Shown here: in pieces, positions 18,206-27,641 of the stretch
Position numbering within the stretch: position 1 is the first letter of the stretch
How the letters are laid out: each line of letters opens with the position of its first letter
From: Endobugula sp047636495
Lineage (GTDB): Bacteria; Pseudomonadota; Gammaproteobacteria; Pseudomonadales; Cellvibrionaceae
Assembly: GCA_047636495.1 (NCBI GenBank)
Contig: JBLILH010000001.1
Span: forward strand, 169,956 to 233,955
Direction of reading: 5' to 3'
Length of the DNA stretch: 64,000 nucleotides
Translations under genes and position numbers: made by a program
Notes under the pieces: model-generated
Seen by the model: the letters and a program-made list of their open reading frames with translations, nothing else
What the model was told of the DNA's origin: nothing
Databases searched by the model: none

Positions 18206-21200
18206 ATGACTTCTGTATGCTCTGTTTTTAACGATAACCTCCCTTCATGTCTGCAAGTAGAAGGTGAGTCTGTCAGCACCTGTCTGTCTGGAGCGTTAAC
18301 TTTGCAAGAAAACGATCGGCTGCTAGATATACTGTCTGGCGCGCCTACGTTAGCGCTCCAACTGGTACGTACGCTGGTTGGTAGTGAGTATGTATTAGAA
18401 AGCTGTTGCCGTGATCCTAAGTTACTATTTGATTGGTTATTAAGTGAGGTGTCCCACGTGCCGCTGTCGGCATCAGTTGTCGTAGATATGACAGCACGAT
18501 CATCTGGCGATTGTGAATCGGTAGACACGCTAGACGCCGCACTAAGGCAGTTACGTCGCCGTTTAATGGTCGCGATTATTTGGCGAGATGTTAACCGTTT
18601 ATCGGATTTTGCCGAAGTGTGTCAGTCAATGACAGCGCTGGCAGAAGCCTGTATTCAGCAGTCGGTTGACTTTCATTATCGTGAGTTGTGCCGTAAGCAA
18701 GGTACGCCAATAGGGTCAATCTCTGGTGAGCCCCAGCAATTATTAGTATTGGGTATGGGAAAGTTGGGTGGGGGTGAATTAAACCTCTCTTCCGATATTG
18801 ATTTGATTTTTGCTTTCCCCGAAGCCGGTGAGACCAATCACGCGAGGCGCCCTATCGACAATCAAGCCTTCTTTATTCGACTCGGTCAACGAGTCATTAA
18901 AACCTTAAATGACGTAACAGTAGATGGTTTTGTTTTTCGTGTGGATATGCGGCTACGCCCCTACGGACAAAGCGGTGCGCTAGTGAGCAGCTTCGCATCA
19001 CTTGAAAATTACTATCAAACCCAGGGCCGAGACTGGGAGCGATTTGCGGCGATCAAAGCACGCGTAGTGACGTGTTCATCGTTGCCCGATATTGGACAAT
19101 CTTTACGTTTGGAGCAGGACGCAATAGCGGCATTAGACGATATACTGCAACCGTTTACCTACCGTAAATATACCGATTTTTCGGTGATCGAATCGCTACG
19201 CAAGCTCAAAGCAATGATTGTGCAAGAAGTGCGGCGAAAAGGCATGGAAGCCAATGTAAAACTAGGTGCAGGCGGCATTCGCGAGCTAGAGTTTATTACG
19301 CAAGCTTTTCAGTTGGTCAGTGGCGGACGAGAAATCGCCCTTCAGGAGCGTCACTGGTTGCTAGTGCTTGAACAACTTCGTATTCAAGGTGTTTTCGATC
19401 AGTCAATAACCGATCAGTTACGTCAGGCTTATATTTTTTTACGCCAAACAGAGCACGGCATTCAGGCTTATCAAGATCAGCAAACCCAGCAACTGCCCGA
19501 TTCGTCAAAAGAACAGGCGATACTGGCTTGGGTAATGGGGTTTGATGGCGACAATAACTGGCAAGATTTTAGCACTTGCCTCAAACAGCACAGGGACGGT
19601 GTGAGTGAACAATTTCAGTTAGTGATTGCTGAGCCCGACGATGTCACAGACCATGTGCTGAGCGACGAGGCGGCGATGTGGCTTTCATTATGGCTAGAGT
19701 GCCATGACAACAGCTCTGGGAAGATAAAAGAGCCAAGCGACGGCACTGTATCGTCAGATGAATTTATTGTTTTTCTACAAGAAAAGGGTTACATCCAGCC
19801 TGCATCGGTTATACAGGCGATTACGCAACTGCGTGATAGCTGGGCGGTGAAGCAGTTGTCTTCCCAGCGGAGAGAGTCGTTAGACACGTTGATGCCCCAG
19901 CTGTTAGTGACGGCGACACAGTTAAAGCAGCCAGATATTACGGCATTACGCTTATTAACGTGGTTAGGAAAAATTGTCGGTCGCAGCAGTTATATCACCT
20001 TGCTGGTCGAAAATCCTCAAGCGTTGACACACTTAGCAACCTTGTTCCAAGGAAGTATCTGGGTAGCGGAGTTAATGGCAAGAATGCCCGCGTTACTGGA
20101 TGAAATGCTCGATATGGTGAACTTATATACCTTACCTACAAAGACAGAGTTACGGAATGAATTGAGAGTCCGCCTATTACGTACGGATATAGATGATGTT
20201 GAGCACATAATGGAGGTGTTGCGTTACTTTAAGTTGTGCCATAGCTTGCGAGTGGCGGCAAGTGAGTTATCGGGGCGTTTGCCGTTAATGAAAGTAAGTG
20301 ATTACTTAACGTGGATTGCAGAAGTCGTTTTGGAGCAGGTATTGTCCTTGGCTTGGCAGCAGCTTTCAGTAAAACATGGCGCTCCGCCTTATGAAGACAC
20401 TAACAGCGACACCTCCATGCCAGCAATATGCCCTGCACAATCGGGTTTTATTATTGCAGCTTACGGTAAGATGGGTGGTGTTGAGTTGAGTTATAGTTCT
20501 GATCTAGACCTTGTTTTTATTTATAAAGCCGGTGCACAAACAATGACCGATGGCGCTAAGCCGTTAGACGCCCAGACATTCTATATACGTTTAGGGCAGA
20601 AAATTATCCATATATTAAATACTCGGACGTTGTCGGGTCCGTTATATGAAGTGGATATGCGTCTGCGCCCATCAGGTAATTCTGGTTTGTTGGCTACCTC
20701 AATACAGGCATTTTTGCGTTATCAAAACGAAGAAGCGTGGACCTGGGAGCATCAAGCATTGGTGCGTGCTCGTCCTATAGTGGGCGATACTGGTTTGATG
20801 GATGAGTTTGTGCAACTGCGCCGAGAAGTACTTGAGCGACCACGAGAGCATATCGCATTACGTTCAGCGGTTATTGAAATGCGCGAAAAAATGCGCGAGC
20901 ACTTAAGTGCTGAATTCGGTGCTGGATCTCGTGCTGCTCAGACCGCTAGATATAACGCGAGTCGCCAAAGTGCCGACGATCAAAGCCACCAAAAGAAGAT
21001 ATTATTTCATCTTAAACAAGATGTTGGAGGTATCGTTGATATTGAATTTATGGTTCAATACGCGGTTCTTGTGTGGGCGTGTAAGCATCCGGCGCTAGCA
21101 GAATATACCGATAACATTCGTATTCTTGAGTGCCTGCAAGCAGCGGCCGCTGACGAGGATATTGATTTTTTAGCCTTGGCGCCTGACCAGACAAGCAAGT

Positions 21201-21394
21201 TGATTAATATTTATCAGTCTTATCGTGCCGTGGTGCATCGCCTTGCATTACAAGGGCAGTCTTCGGTTATTAGTGAGACCCAGTTACACAACGAGTTTGC
21301 GGAATACAAGCTCCGAGAATGTCAGCGTTATGTCCAGCAGCGCTGGCAAGAGTGGATGGTCGTTCCCGATGGCGAGCGTTTGCCGAGTACATAA
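18206..21394 (+). CDS. glnE: bifunctional glutamine synthetase adenylyltransferase/adenylyl-removing enzyme
   Basis: 1062 residues, slightly longer than the E. coli protein (946). Two nucleotidyltransferase domains each carry the conserved G-K-[LM]-G-G block and the catalytic DxD: VLGMGKLGGGELNLSSDIDL (about 178-197) and AAYGKMGGVELSYSSDLDLV (about 752-771). Each is followed by a helical PII-sensing or regulatory domain; VDMRLRPYGQSGALV and VDMRLRPSGNSGLLA are the second conserved blocks. The N-terminal half removes AMP from, and the C-terminal half adds AMP to, glutamine synthetase. ilvE follows 111 bp downstream, the same order as in Pseudomonas. Confidence 0.96.
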   Translation: MTSVCSVFNDNLPSCLQVEGESVSTCLSGALTLQENDRLLDILSGAPTLALQLVRTLVGSEYVLESCCRDPKLLFDWLLSEVSHVPLSASVVVDMTARSSGDCESVDTLDAALRQLRRRLMVAIIWRDVNRLSDFAEVCQSMTALAEACIQQSVDFHYRELCRKQGTPIGSISGEPQQLLVLGMGKLGGGELNLSSDIDLIFAFPEAGETNHARRPIDNQAFFIRLGQRVIKTLNDVTVDGFVFRVDMRLRPYGQSGALVSSFASLENYYQTQGRDWERFAAIKARVVTCSSLPDIGQSLRLEQDAIAALDDILQPFTYRKYTDFSVIESLRKLKAMIVQEVRRKGMEANVKLGAGGIRELEFITQAFQLVSGGREIALQERHWLLVLEQLRIQGVFDQSITDQLRQAYIFLRQTEHGIQAYQDQQTQQLPDSSKEQAILAWVMGFDGDNNWQDFSTCLKQHRDGVSEQFQLVIAEPDDVTDHVLSDEAAMWLSLWLECHDNSSGKIKEPSDGTVSSDEFIVFLQEKGYIQPASVIQAITQLRDSWAVKQLSSQRRESLDTLMPQLLVTATQLKQPDITALRLLTWLGKIVGRSSYITLLVENPQALTHLATLFQGSIWVAELMARMPALLDEMLDMVNLYTLPTKTELRNELRVRLLRTDIDDVEHIMEVLRYFKLCHSLRVAASELSGRLPLMKVSDYLTWIAEVVLEQVLSLAWQQLSVKHGAPPYEDTNSDTSMPAICPAQSGFIIAAYGKMGGVELSYSSDLDLVFIYKAGAQTMTDGAKPLDAQTFYIRLGQKIIHILNTRTLSGPLYEVDMRLRPSGNSGLLATSIQAFLRYQNEEAWTWEHQALVRARPIVGDTGLMDEFVQLRREVLERPREHIALRSAVIEMREKMREHLSAEFGAGSRAAQTARYNASRQSADDQSHQKKILFHLKQDVGGIVDIEFMVQYAVLVWACKHPALAEYTDNIRILECLQAAAADEDIDFLALAPDQTSKLINIYQSYRAVVHRLALQGQSSVISETQLHNEFAEYKLRECQRYVQQRWQEWMVVPDGERLPST

Positions 21395-21505
21395 CAGCGT
21401 TTGAATAATAATGTCGCTAGCGCCATGGCTCGCTATGCTAATAACGAGATATAATCGTCGTTGCGACAGAACCCCTTATTGATTGATTTACGAAGGAGAG
21501 CTTTT

Positions 21506-22426
21506 ATGTCATTTGCAGACCGCGATGGCGTTATTTGGTTAGATGGTGAAATGGTTGATTGGCGCGAGGCCAAAATACACGTGTTAACGCATACACTTCA
21601 TTACGGTATGGGTGTGTTTGAAGGCGTTCGTGCTTATGAGACAGTCAGCGGCCCCGCTATTTTTCGTCTGCAAGACCACACGGATCGGCTGTTTAATTCG
21701 GCTAAAATTTTAGATATGGATATGCCATATTCTAAAAAGCAGCTACACGAGGCACAGTTAGAGTCAGTCAAACAAAATAATTTAAAAAGCGCATATCTGC
21801 GCCCTATGTGTTTTTACGGTTCAGAGGGTATGGGCTTGCGTGCTGATAACCTTAAAACTCACGTGATGGTTGCCGCGTGGTCTTGGGGTGCTTATTTAGG
21901 TGATGATGGTCTGAATAAAGGTATTCGTATTAAGACATCGTCATTTGCTCGCCACCATGTCAACGTGACCATGTGTAAAGCGAAAGCCAATGGCAATTAT
22001 ATGAACTCAATGATGGCCTTACAGGAAGCGATACGTGACGGCTATGATGAGGCTATGTTGTTAGATGTAGATGGTTTTGTCGCAGAAGGCAGTGGCGAGA
22101 ATATTTTTGTAGTACGCAAGGGCAAGATCTACACGCCTGATTTAACTTCTGCTCTAGACGGCATCACACGTAATACGGTCTTCGTGCTGGCGGAAGAGTG
22201 TGGTTACGAGATCATCGAAAAACGTATTACCCGTGATGAAGTGTATATTGCTGACGAAGTTTTTTTTACTGGCAGCGCTGCAGAAGTAACGCCCGTGCGT
22301 GAAGTTGATAACCGTACCATCGGTAACGGTGGCCGTGGGCCTATCACTGAAAAATTACAAACCATGTATTTTGACGTGGTTCATGGTCGTAGTGAGAAAC
22401 ATAGTGATTGGTTGACGTATTGTTAG
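21506..22426 (+). CDS. ilvE: branched-chain amino acid aminotransferase
   Basis: 306 residues from ATG 21506, which has a strong AAGGAGAG ribosome-binding site at 21493-21500. An upstream TTG at 21461 keeps the frame open but has no such site, so I prefer 21506. Class IV PLP aminotransferase features: THTLHYGMGVFEGVRAY, the PLP-lysine segment VTMCKAKANGNYMNSM (Lys near 158), EGSGENIFVVRKGKIYTP and FFTGSAAEVTPVREVD. It performs the last step of valine, leucine and isoleucine synthesis. It sits between glnE and the lipopolysaccharide genes, as in Pseudomonas genomes. Confidence 0.95.
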   Translation: MSFADRDGVIWLDGEMVDWREAKIHVLTHTLHYGMGVFEGVRAYETVSGPAIFRLQDHTDRLFNSAKILDMDMPYSKKQLHEAQLESVKQNNLKSAYLRPMCFYGSEGMGLRADNLKTHVMVAAWSWGAYLGDDGLNKGIRIKTSSFARHHVNVTMCKAKANGNYMNSMMALQEAIRDGYDEAMLLDVDGFVAEGSGENIFVVRKGKIYTPDLTSALDGITRNTVFVLAEECGYEIIEKRITRDEVYIADEVFFTGSAAEVTPVREVDNRTIGNGGRGPITEKLQTMYFDVVHGRSEKHSDWLTYC

Positions 22427-22466
22427 TGTTTGTTCTGCTAGGCGTGTGTGTCTGGCACGTTAATTT

Positions 22467-22620
22467 TCAGTTTTTCAATGGGTGTTGTAGGCCCCCCAGA
22501 GACCTTGTCATCTGAAGAATCTGATAAATTTCGGGTGTAGCCTGCTGCACTACCACCTGTCCTCCATAATGTTTTAGGTCTGCGCGAAAGCCTAATTCAC
22601 GTACTATATTTTTATTATTT
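22467..22620 (-). pseudogene. possible STAS-like fragment
   Basis: On the minus strand a ~50-codon open stretch ending at TGA 22467-22469 reads IVRELGFRADLKHYGGQVVV then QQATPEIYQILQMTRSLGGL. Its spacing recalls the C-terminal half of STAS/anti-sigma antagonist domains (GG-hydrophobic strand, then PEIxxILxxT helix). There is no ATG or ribosome-binding site. It may be the stub of a gene displaced when the lipopolysaccharide cluster changed. The homology is my reading by eye and could be chance. Confidence 0.25.
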
Positions 22621-22640
22621 GTTTTGTTACGAGTGTTTTT

Positions 22641-23600
22641 ATGTCTAAGAGAGTTTTATCCCATTATCGGTTTTCAAGTTTTTTTGCTTTGATCAATAGA
22701 ACGTGCAGATCTAGAAGAAAACAAATAAAAAAAACTATCCAGCTTTATAGGAATGAAAGCTTAGTGTCTGATGGTTGCTCTCTTTGTGGAAAAGAAAACT
22801 TTACCTTACTATCACAGGGTGATCGTTACGGTTTTACGCTAAACAAGCAGATATGCAATCACTGTGGGCTAGTGCAAACATATCCCCGACTATCACCTGA
22901 ATTCCATAAGTTATTCTATACTCATTATTACAGACCCTTATACTTAAAAAGTACTACCGTAAATTATCAGTCAGTGTTAAATGAGCAGGTAGAGAAAGGG
23001 AAGCTATATTTAGAGCTGTTTAAAAAAGGTGGGTTAGAAAAAAAATTAAAAAACATTTCAGTCCTTGAAATTGGGTGTAGTTCTGGGGGAACCATCAGCA
23101 CACTCAAACCTTTTGTAAAGTCAGTGCAGGGCTGCGATCTTGATGTTCATGCAATCACCTTTGCAAAGGAAAGGCTTGATGTGGATGTTGAGGTTAATAT
23201 GCTGCCATCAATTTTACCTGAAGGAAGAAAGTTATTTATAATGTCTCATGTATTAGAGCATGTGTATAATCCCTTAGAAACAATTAAAGAAATAAGAGCA
23301 CTGATGAGTGATGGGGATTATTTTTTTGTAGCAGTGCCTGGTTTGAATAAAGTTGCAGAAGGAGATTATAAAAATGATTTAAGGCGCTATTTTCATATAG
23401 CTCATGTGACAGATTTTACCGCGTCCACACTGAAAGCCATGTCACAAGAAGCTGGTTTCGATGATGTATTTATAGATGAAGATGTGCACGCTTTATTTGT
23501 AGCGGCTAAAAAAACAGTGTGGAAGCGTAATGAAAATGATTCCATAGATAATATTCGACGAATAGAAAAGACGTACAATGGTGTTTTTCCACACCTCTGA
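22641..23600 (+). CDS. SAM-dependent methyltransferase of a polysaccharide cluster
   Basis: 319 residues. An N-terminal zinc-ribbon-like CSLC...CNHCG lies at about 48-76. The class I methyltransferase fold begins near residue 135: VLEIGCSSGGTISTLKPF (SAM motif I), VQGCDLDVHAITFAKERL (acidic motif II), MSHVLEHVYNPLETIKEI (post-motif with HVLEH). This Cys-cluster plus Methyltransf_23 layout is common in O-antigen and core modification loci. The first 40 residues are very basic (RTCRSRRKQIKKTIQ), so the true start might be a later codon; no good ribosome-binding site marks 22641. Target sugar or lipid unknown. Confidence 0.8.
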   Translation: MSKRVLSHYRFSSFFALINRTCRSRRKQIKKTIQLYRNESLVSDGCSLCGKENFTLLSQGDRYGFTLNKQICNHCGLVQTYPRLSPEFHKLFYTHYYRPLYLKSTTVNYQSVLNEQVEKGKLYLELFKKGGLEKKLKNISVLEIGCSSGGTISTLKPFVKSVQGCDLDVHAITFAKERLDVDVEVNMLPSILPEGRKLFIMSHVLEHVYNPLETIKEIRALMSDGDYFFVAVPGLNKVAEGDYKNDLRRYFHIAHVTDFTASTLKAMSQEAGFDDVFIDEDVHALFVAAKKTVWKRNENDSIDNIRRIEKTYNGVFPHL

Positions 23601-23721
23601 AAAATCACTGGTAAGAAATAAATCAAGAATATCATGGCTTCGGAAAATTTTCTGATTTCGAGATTGTGAATTGGTAAGAGCTTATGGCTTCCGTATGGGG
23701 GTACTTTGATGACATGTAGAC

Positions 23722-25047
23722 ATGTTCTATCGTGTTAGCCGCTCCATTTTCCACCTTTTTTTATACTTACCCCCACTGACAACTAATTTTATGAATTCAG
23801 CGCTGTTTAAATCCCCTCGATCTTATTTAACATTAGACAATATCGTCAATCTGTTGATCTTCCTTTTTCCAGTATTTATTAATGTGGTAAAAGGGACAGG
23901 AGATTTAATTCTTTTGTTGCTTGCCTTTATTGGCTTATGTCACCTGTGTAAAAACTTCAAAGAAGCGGTTAGCATTAAAAGTCTACGTTTTTTTAGTGTA
24001 ATTACTGTTGGGTATTTTATCAGTTTGCTCTTGTCAGTATTGTTTTCCGGTGAGGCGGAAGAGCTATTTCGCTTTTTGGCTCGAGACTTACACTTTTTAT
24101 TTGCGCCGCTGGTCTTTATTGCTGTGTCTAAAGCTAGGATTAATTGGCCTGCTCTACTGTTGGGGATAAAAGTCGGATTGGTTCTTGGGGGCTTAATTGT
24201 TTTTTTTCAGGCGTGGGACGGAAAAGTTAGACCGTCGGGGGTTATGAATGCCGGTGTATTTGCTAATTTGGCTGTGTTGAGCGTTGTCTTTTTAGCTGTA
24301 TATATGTTCTTGTCTATCAGGAAAATCACGCTATTTTCTCTTGTGGCGCTATTGTTTGGCTTAGCAGCCGTTTTCCTGCCTAGTACAAGGGGGGCTATGC
24401 TTTCTGGGGTTTTATTGGTTGTTATTTTATTGTTTTTGGGGGTGAGGTTTTTTTCCATTAGAAAGCGAGTGATCAGTGCTTCCTTGCTGCTAATTATTAT
24501 AGGCGTTGGCGGAGCCTCTATTCTTGATGGTTATGCAGCCGGCAGAATATCCGCTGCATATAATAATTTTTCATTGTGGGTGTCAGGGACTAATGGCAAT
24601 ACATCGACTGGTTTGCGCTTGGAGATGTATGCATCGTCATTAAAGGCGCTAGATGCCATGCCTTTTTTTGGTTACGGTTATAGAAATGCTAACCCTGTTG
24701 TTGCCGAATATGCTGCTGAGGGGTTACAGCGTCAGATTGCAGCCTTTAACCATCTGCATAACGCCTATATTACTAATCTCTTGTTTAATGGTTACTTAGG
24801 ACTTATTTCTTTGCTGGCCTTATTATTCTGCCCGCTTATTTACTTTTGGAAACAATTAAGCAAACAGAAAGAATGTATGTGGAGTGCCAGTGGCTTTTTA
24901 CTTTGTATCGGTTACGCAAGCTTCGGGGTGGTAAATGTACTATTTGGTGATGTGTTTATGAACGCATTTTATGTGTTTTTTCTCTCTATGACTTTATCTG
25001 GGTGTGTTTATTCACAGTCTGAATCAAATAATGCCCATAGAGATTAA
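23722..25047 (+). CDS. O-antigen ligase-like membrane protein (Wzy/WaaL family)
   Basis: 441 residues from 23722; an inner ATG at 23791 gives 418 and is equally possible because neither has a clear ribosome-binding site. About 10-12 hydrophobic segments cover the protein. A large periplasmic-type loop near 270-345 contains GLRLEMYASSLKAL and GYGYRNANPVVAEY plus FNHLHNAYITNLLFNGYLG, where the conserved HxHN-type His lies. This is the layout of WaaL/O-antigen ligases and Wzy polymerases. It would join a polymer to lipid A-core in the periplasm. GT genes around it and waaA support a lipopolysaccharide role; ligase against polymerase cannot be settled by sequence alone. Confidence 0.82.
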   Translation: MFYRVSRSIFHLFLYLPPLTTNFMNSALFKSPRSYLTLDNIVNLLIFLFPVFINVVKGTGDLILLLLAFIGLCHLCKNFKEAVSIKSLRFFSVITVGYFISLLLSVLFSGEAEELFRFLARDLHFLFAPLVFIAVSKARINWPALLLGIKVGLVLGGLIVFFQAWDGKVRPSGVMNAGVFANLAVLSVVFLAVYMFLSIRKITLFSLVALLFGLAAVFLPSTRGAMLSGVLLVVILLFLGVRFFSIRKRVISASLLLIIIGVGGASILDGYAAGRISAAYNNFSLWVSGTNGNTSTGLRLEMYASSLKALDAMPFFGYGYRNANPVVAEYAAEGLQRQIAAFNHLHNAYITNLLFNGYLGLISLLALLFCPLIYFWKQLSKQKECMWSASGFLLCIGYASFGVVNVLFGDVFMNAFYVFFLSMTLSGCVYSQSESNNAHRD

Positions 25048-25068
25048 GTGAGCCTGTACTTAACGTCT

Positions 25069-25875
25069 CTATGTAAAATCTTCTCGATTAATAGCAATAT
25101 TTCGTTTTTCGTATAAGCAAGAAAAGTAAGCAGCCTGAATGCCTAGCCATAGTTGTGCTGTTGCGCGCTTGAAGTAAAAGATAGGTTCTCTGGGGGGTTT
25201 TTTTTGTGCCCCTACAGAAGAAACGGACGCACTGTGCTGTTGTGTGTTCCTTTCAATTCCATAGGCGCCGCAGCAGTCAAGTTGTACTGCGGCAGCAGGC
25301 TCAAGCTGATATTTTTTTAAATCTGGACAAGAAAAAATGTGAGCATCAGCAAGTGAGATGCCTGATTTTTCTGCGTGCTCTAAAATCTTCTGTGCGCCAT
25401 TAGGCCATAAAATATAAGCTGCTGCCCCAGTGCGATCTTGCACCAGTTGAACCAAAGCGTTTTTGTCATCCATTGCTTCTTTGTGCTTTTGTACCCATTT
25501 TTTTCTATTTCTATTTTCTAAGACAATTAACTCCATGTTCGGCAAGAAAACCTGTTCTATTTTTTTTAAAATAGATGGGGTTTCCTTAGAAAGTAAAACG
25601 TCATCCTCCAAAATTAGAGCGGGTCTTTGTTTTTGCTTAATTATCTCCCATACTTTCCGGTGCGAGTAATAGCATGCTACCTCGGTAACGCGCATGGGGC
25701 GTTGCCAATCGTAGTAGTGTTTTTGGTACAGGTCATCTGAAATGTCATCAGTGGTAACGGCTTCTATTAAGGTGTAACCTAAGTCTAGCTGTTTAAGCTG
25801 ATTCTCTTGAAATTCTCTGCGCTCGGTTGCAGTGCGAACGTTAATTAAATAAATATCTATCATTATGACCACCAC
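25069..25875 (-). CDS. family 25 glycosyltransferase (lipopolysaccharide)
   Basis: 268 residues. MIDIYLINVRTATERREFQ at the N-terminus, EVACYYSHRKVWEII, and RPALILEDDVLL (metal-binding acidic motif, about residues 90-101) mark the GT25 family, which includes LPS galactosyltransferases such as Lex1/LgtB. The conserved YILWPNGAQKILEHA follows. It overlaps the next upstream gene by 13 bp (25863-25875), so the two are translationally coupled. The C-terminal ~60 residues are more variable. Predicted to add a sugar to the core oligosaccharide at the cytoplasmic face. Confidence 0.88.
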   Translation of the reverse strand: MVVIMIDIYLINVRTATERREFQENQLKQLDLGYTLIEAVTTDDISDDLYQKHYYDWQRPMRVTEVACYYSHRKVWEIIKQKQRPALILEDDVLLSKETPSILKKIEQVFLPNMELIVLENRNRKKWVQKHKEAMDDKNALVQLVQDRTGAAAYILWPNGAQKILEHAEKSGISLADAHIFSCPDLKKYQLEPAAAVQLDCCGAYGIERNTQQHSASVSSVGAQKKPPREPIFYFKRATAQLWLGIQAAYFSCLYEKRNIAINREDFT

Positions 25876-26603
25876 CCTGTACGGTCTCGGTGATGCCGTT
25901 CTTTTAATCGTTTATAAACAGTATCGTGTTCATTTACTCGGTTAAATAATTCCAAAAATATGTCTCCGGCTATATCGTGCTTCGCTATTTTATCGATGCG
26001 CCAACGCATATTGCGTAGCGTGTCGTCAGTACCAACAGCTAATGCTGTAGTGCCGTCAAATAATGCGTGCCTTTTCTCCGATAAGTGCCTGATTCGTTCT
26101 GGGTCATCACTGGTATTATCGCAGCGGCTAATAAAACGCTCAGTTTCTTGTGCTTTTATAGTGTTGATTAAACAAGCGCAAGTGAGAGCCAGTGCTTGGG
26201 TGCGTTTGTCTGTTGAATGGTCAGCAAATGTATCTGCAGCGGCGACTAGCCATCGTGAATTCAGTGATTGCAGCAGGTGCGCTTTTTCTTGATGCCACAT
26301 GCTTTCGAATGTCAAAAAATTGTCTTTTAATTGATATTCTCTACGTATAAAGACGATAATTTTTGCGTGAGTAAAACAAAGCTGACTTGAGCCAATAAAT
26401 TCTCTCTCTAATGCAGTGAAATGCTCTTCTAGGCTATGAGCACTGCCGTGGGTATAGGTAAGACTATCGCCGCTAACGATGGTGTTTTTCTGTTGAATAA
26501 AATTCTTGTTGATAGACGACGCAAGTTTACCTGCATTAAACCGCCGTTTGTAACGATTAAAGGACAACCATTTTTCTATCGTCGTTTTTTTTCTGCGCGT
26601 CAT
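25863..26603 (-). CDS. protein of unknown function in the lipopolysaccharide locus
   Basis: 246 residues, soluble, basic at both ends (MTRRKKTTIEKW, RLKERHHRDRTGWWS) with no signal peptide or membrane segment. The middle is helical and rich in Trp, Ala and Leu (TFESMWHQEKAHLLQSLNSRW, TQALALTCACLINTIKAQE). I do not recognise the family. The 13-bp overlap with the GT25 gene downstream and 21-bp gap from the glycosyltransferase upstream argue that it is part of the same operon and acts in the same pathway. It might be a small kinase-like or modifying factor, but nothing in the sequence proves that. Confidence 0.75.
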   Translation of the reverse strand: MTRRKKTTIEKWLSFNRYKRRFNAGKLASSINKNFIQQKNTIVSGDSLTYTHGSAHSLEEHFTALEREFIGSSQLCFTHAKIIVFIRREYQLKDNFLTFESMWHQEKAHLLQSLNSRWLVAAADTFADHSTDKRTQALALTCACLINTIKAQETERFISRCDNTSDDPERIRHLSEKRHALFDGTTALAVGTDDTLRNMRWRIDKIAKHDIAGDIFLELFNRVNEHDTVYKRLKERHHRDRTGWWS

Positions 26604-26624
26604 GACGCTCTAGCCCCAATGAGA

Positions 26625-27374
26625 TTATTCACGCCAGTAATCCTTTATCCAGGGGGTGGGTTGAATATGCCGATACCATTTCCCGCTAATACCTTTGATG
26701 GCTTCTGGCGGGTTAGGTAACCCATGAAAAATAATAATTTTTGCATCTTGAGGAATAAGCGGTGCGCTGAACCAAGACCGAAGCCAGCTGGGAGCACACT
26801 TATATTTGAAGCTGGGAACCCACTCATCTGTCCAGAATTCAAGCAAGCCTTTTTTATGAATCTCTCTAGATAAATAGGCTTGTTCATGTCGGACTTCATT
26901 GCGAATCTGCGCAACGTTTTTTTCAAAGTTTTCAAGAATGTCGTTATGCTCACCAATAACAAAGCGAAATACGGATGAATTGCCTTCTAGCTTTTTAGGT
27001 CGCTTTTTATCGTGAGCAATCAGAAATTGGCCGGGCTGGGTAAAAAAGACATCGATGTTATCAACAATAATCACATCTAGATCTAAGAATAATGCTTCGC
27101 CACTTAAGCCGCCAAAGCCTTTTGCCAGCACGCCCAGTTTTTTCCACCCTCGTTCAGGAATACCTTCGGGAAGGTTCAATACAGGTAGAGGTTGAACTTC
27201 TACTTCTTGGCGAATGCCTTCGGCGACCTCTGTAAAACAAACAATTCGAAAGGGGAGGGTGATATTGCGCTCGACCATGGCGTAGAGTCGGTTCACGTAG
27301 TCGGCTGGGAATTTGTTTCCCCACTTCATGCAAATGATATTGACGGTAGTAGTGTTGGCGATAGAGTTTGTCAT
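26625..27374 (-). CDS. putative glycosyltransferase (GT-A fold type)
   Basis: 249 residues. NIICMKWGNKFPADYVNRLYAMV at the N-terminus and GEALFLDLDVIIVDNIDVFF (a D-x-D metal/nucleotide-sugar motif near residue 94-96) resemble a small group of glycosyltransferases found in capsule and lipopolysaccharide loci. WKKLGVLAKGFGGLSG precedes the motif. The C-terminal half is rich in Trp. The sugar and acceptor are unknown. It is first of three tightly packed minus-strand genes. Confidence 0.75.
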   Translation of the reverse strand: MTNSIANTTTVNIICMKWGNKFPADYVNRLYAMVERNITLPFRIVCFTEVAEGIRQEVEVQPLPVLNLPEGIPERGWKKLGVLAKGFGGLSGEALFLDLDVIIVDNIDVFFTQPGQFLIAHDKKRPKKLEGNSSVFRFVIGEHNDILENFEKNVAQIRNEVRHEQAYLSREIHKKGLLEFWTDEWVPSFKYKCAPSWLRSWFSAPLIPQDAKIIIFHGLPNPPEAIKGISGKWYRHIQPTPWIKDYWRE

Positions 27375-27641
27375 TGAGGAATTACAGGTTATAAATAAAA
27401 AATTATACTATAAAAACTGCAGTCACGCGGTATTATTGACGCACAGCCAGCCAGCTTCCGCTGGTAAAATTTTCTCAATCAATACCAGTTTTGCAATAAA
27501 TGGAAGCTCGCAGGGCTAGCAAGCCCGTGCCTCTAGTCTCCACTACCAAAAAAATTCGCGCTTGGCTTAGGTTTTTACTCCAGAAAAATCACCTTGAAAC
27601 CGTGCATGAGGTGTGCCGCCAGCGTAATCGTAGAGGCCTTT

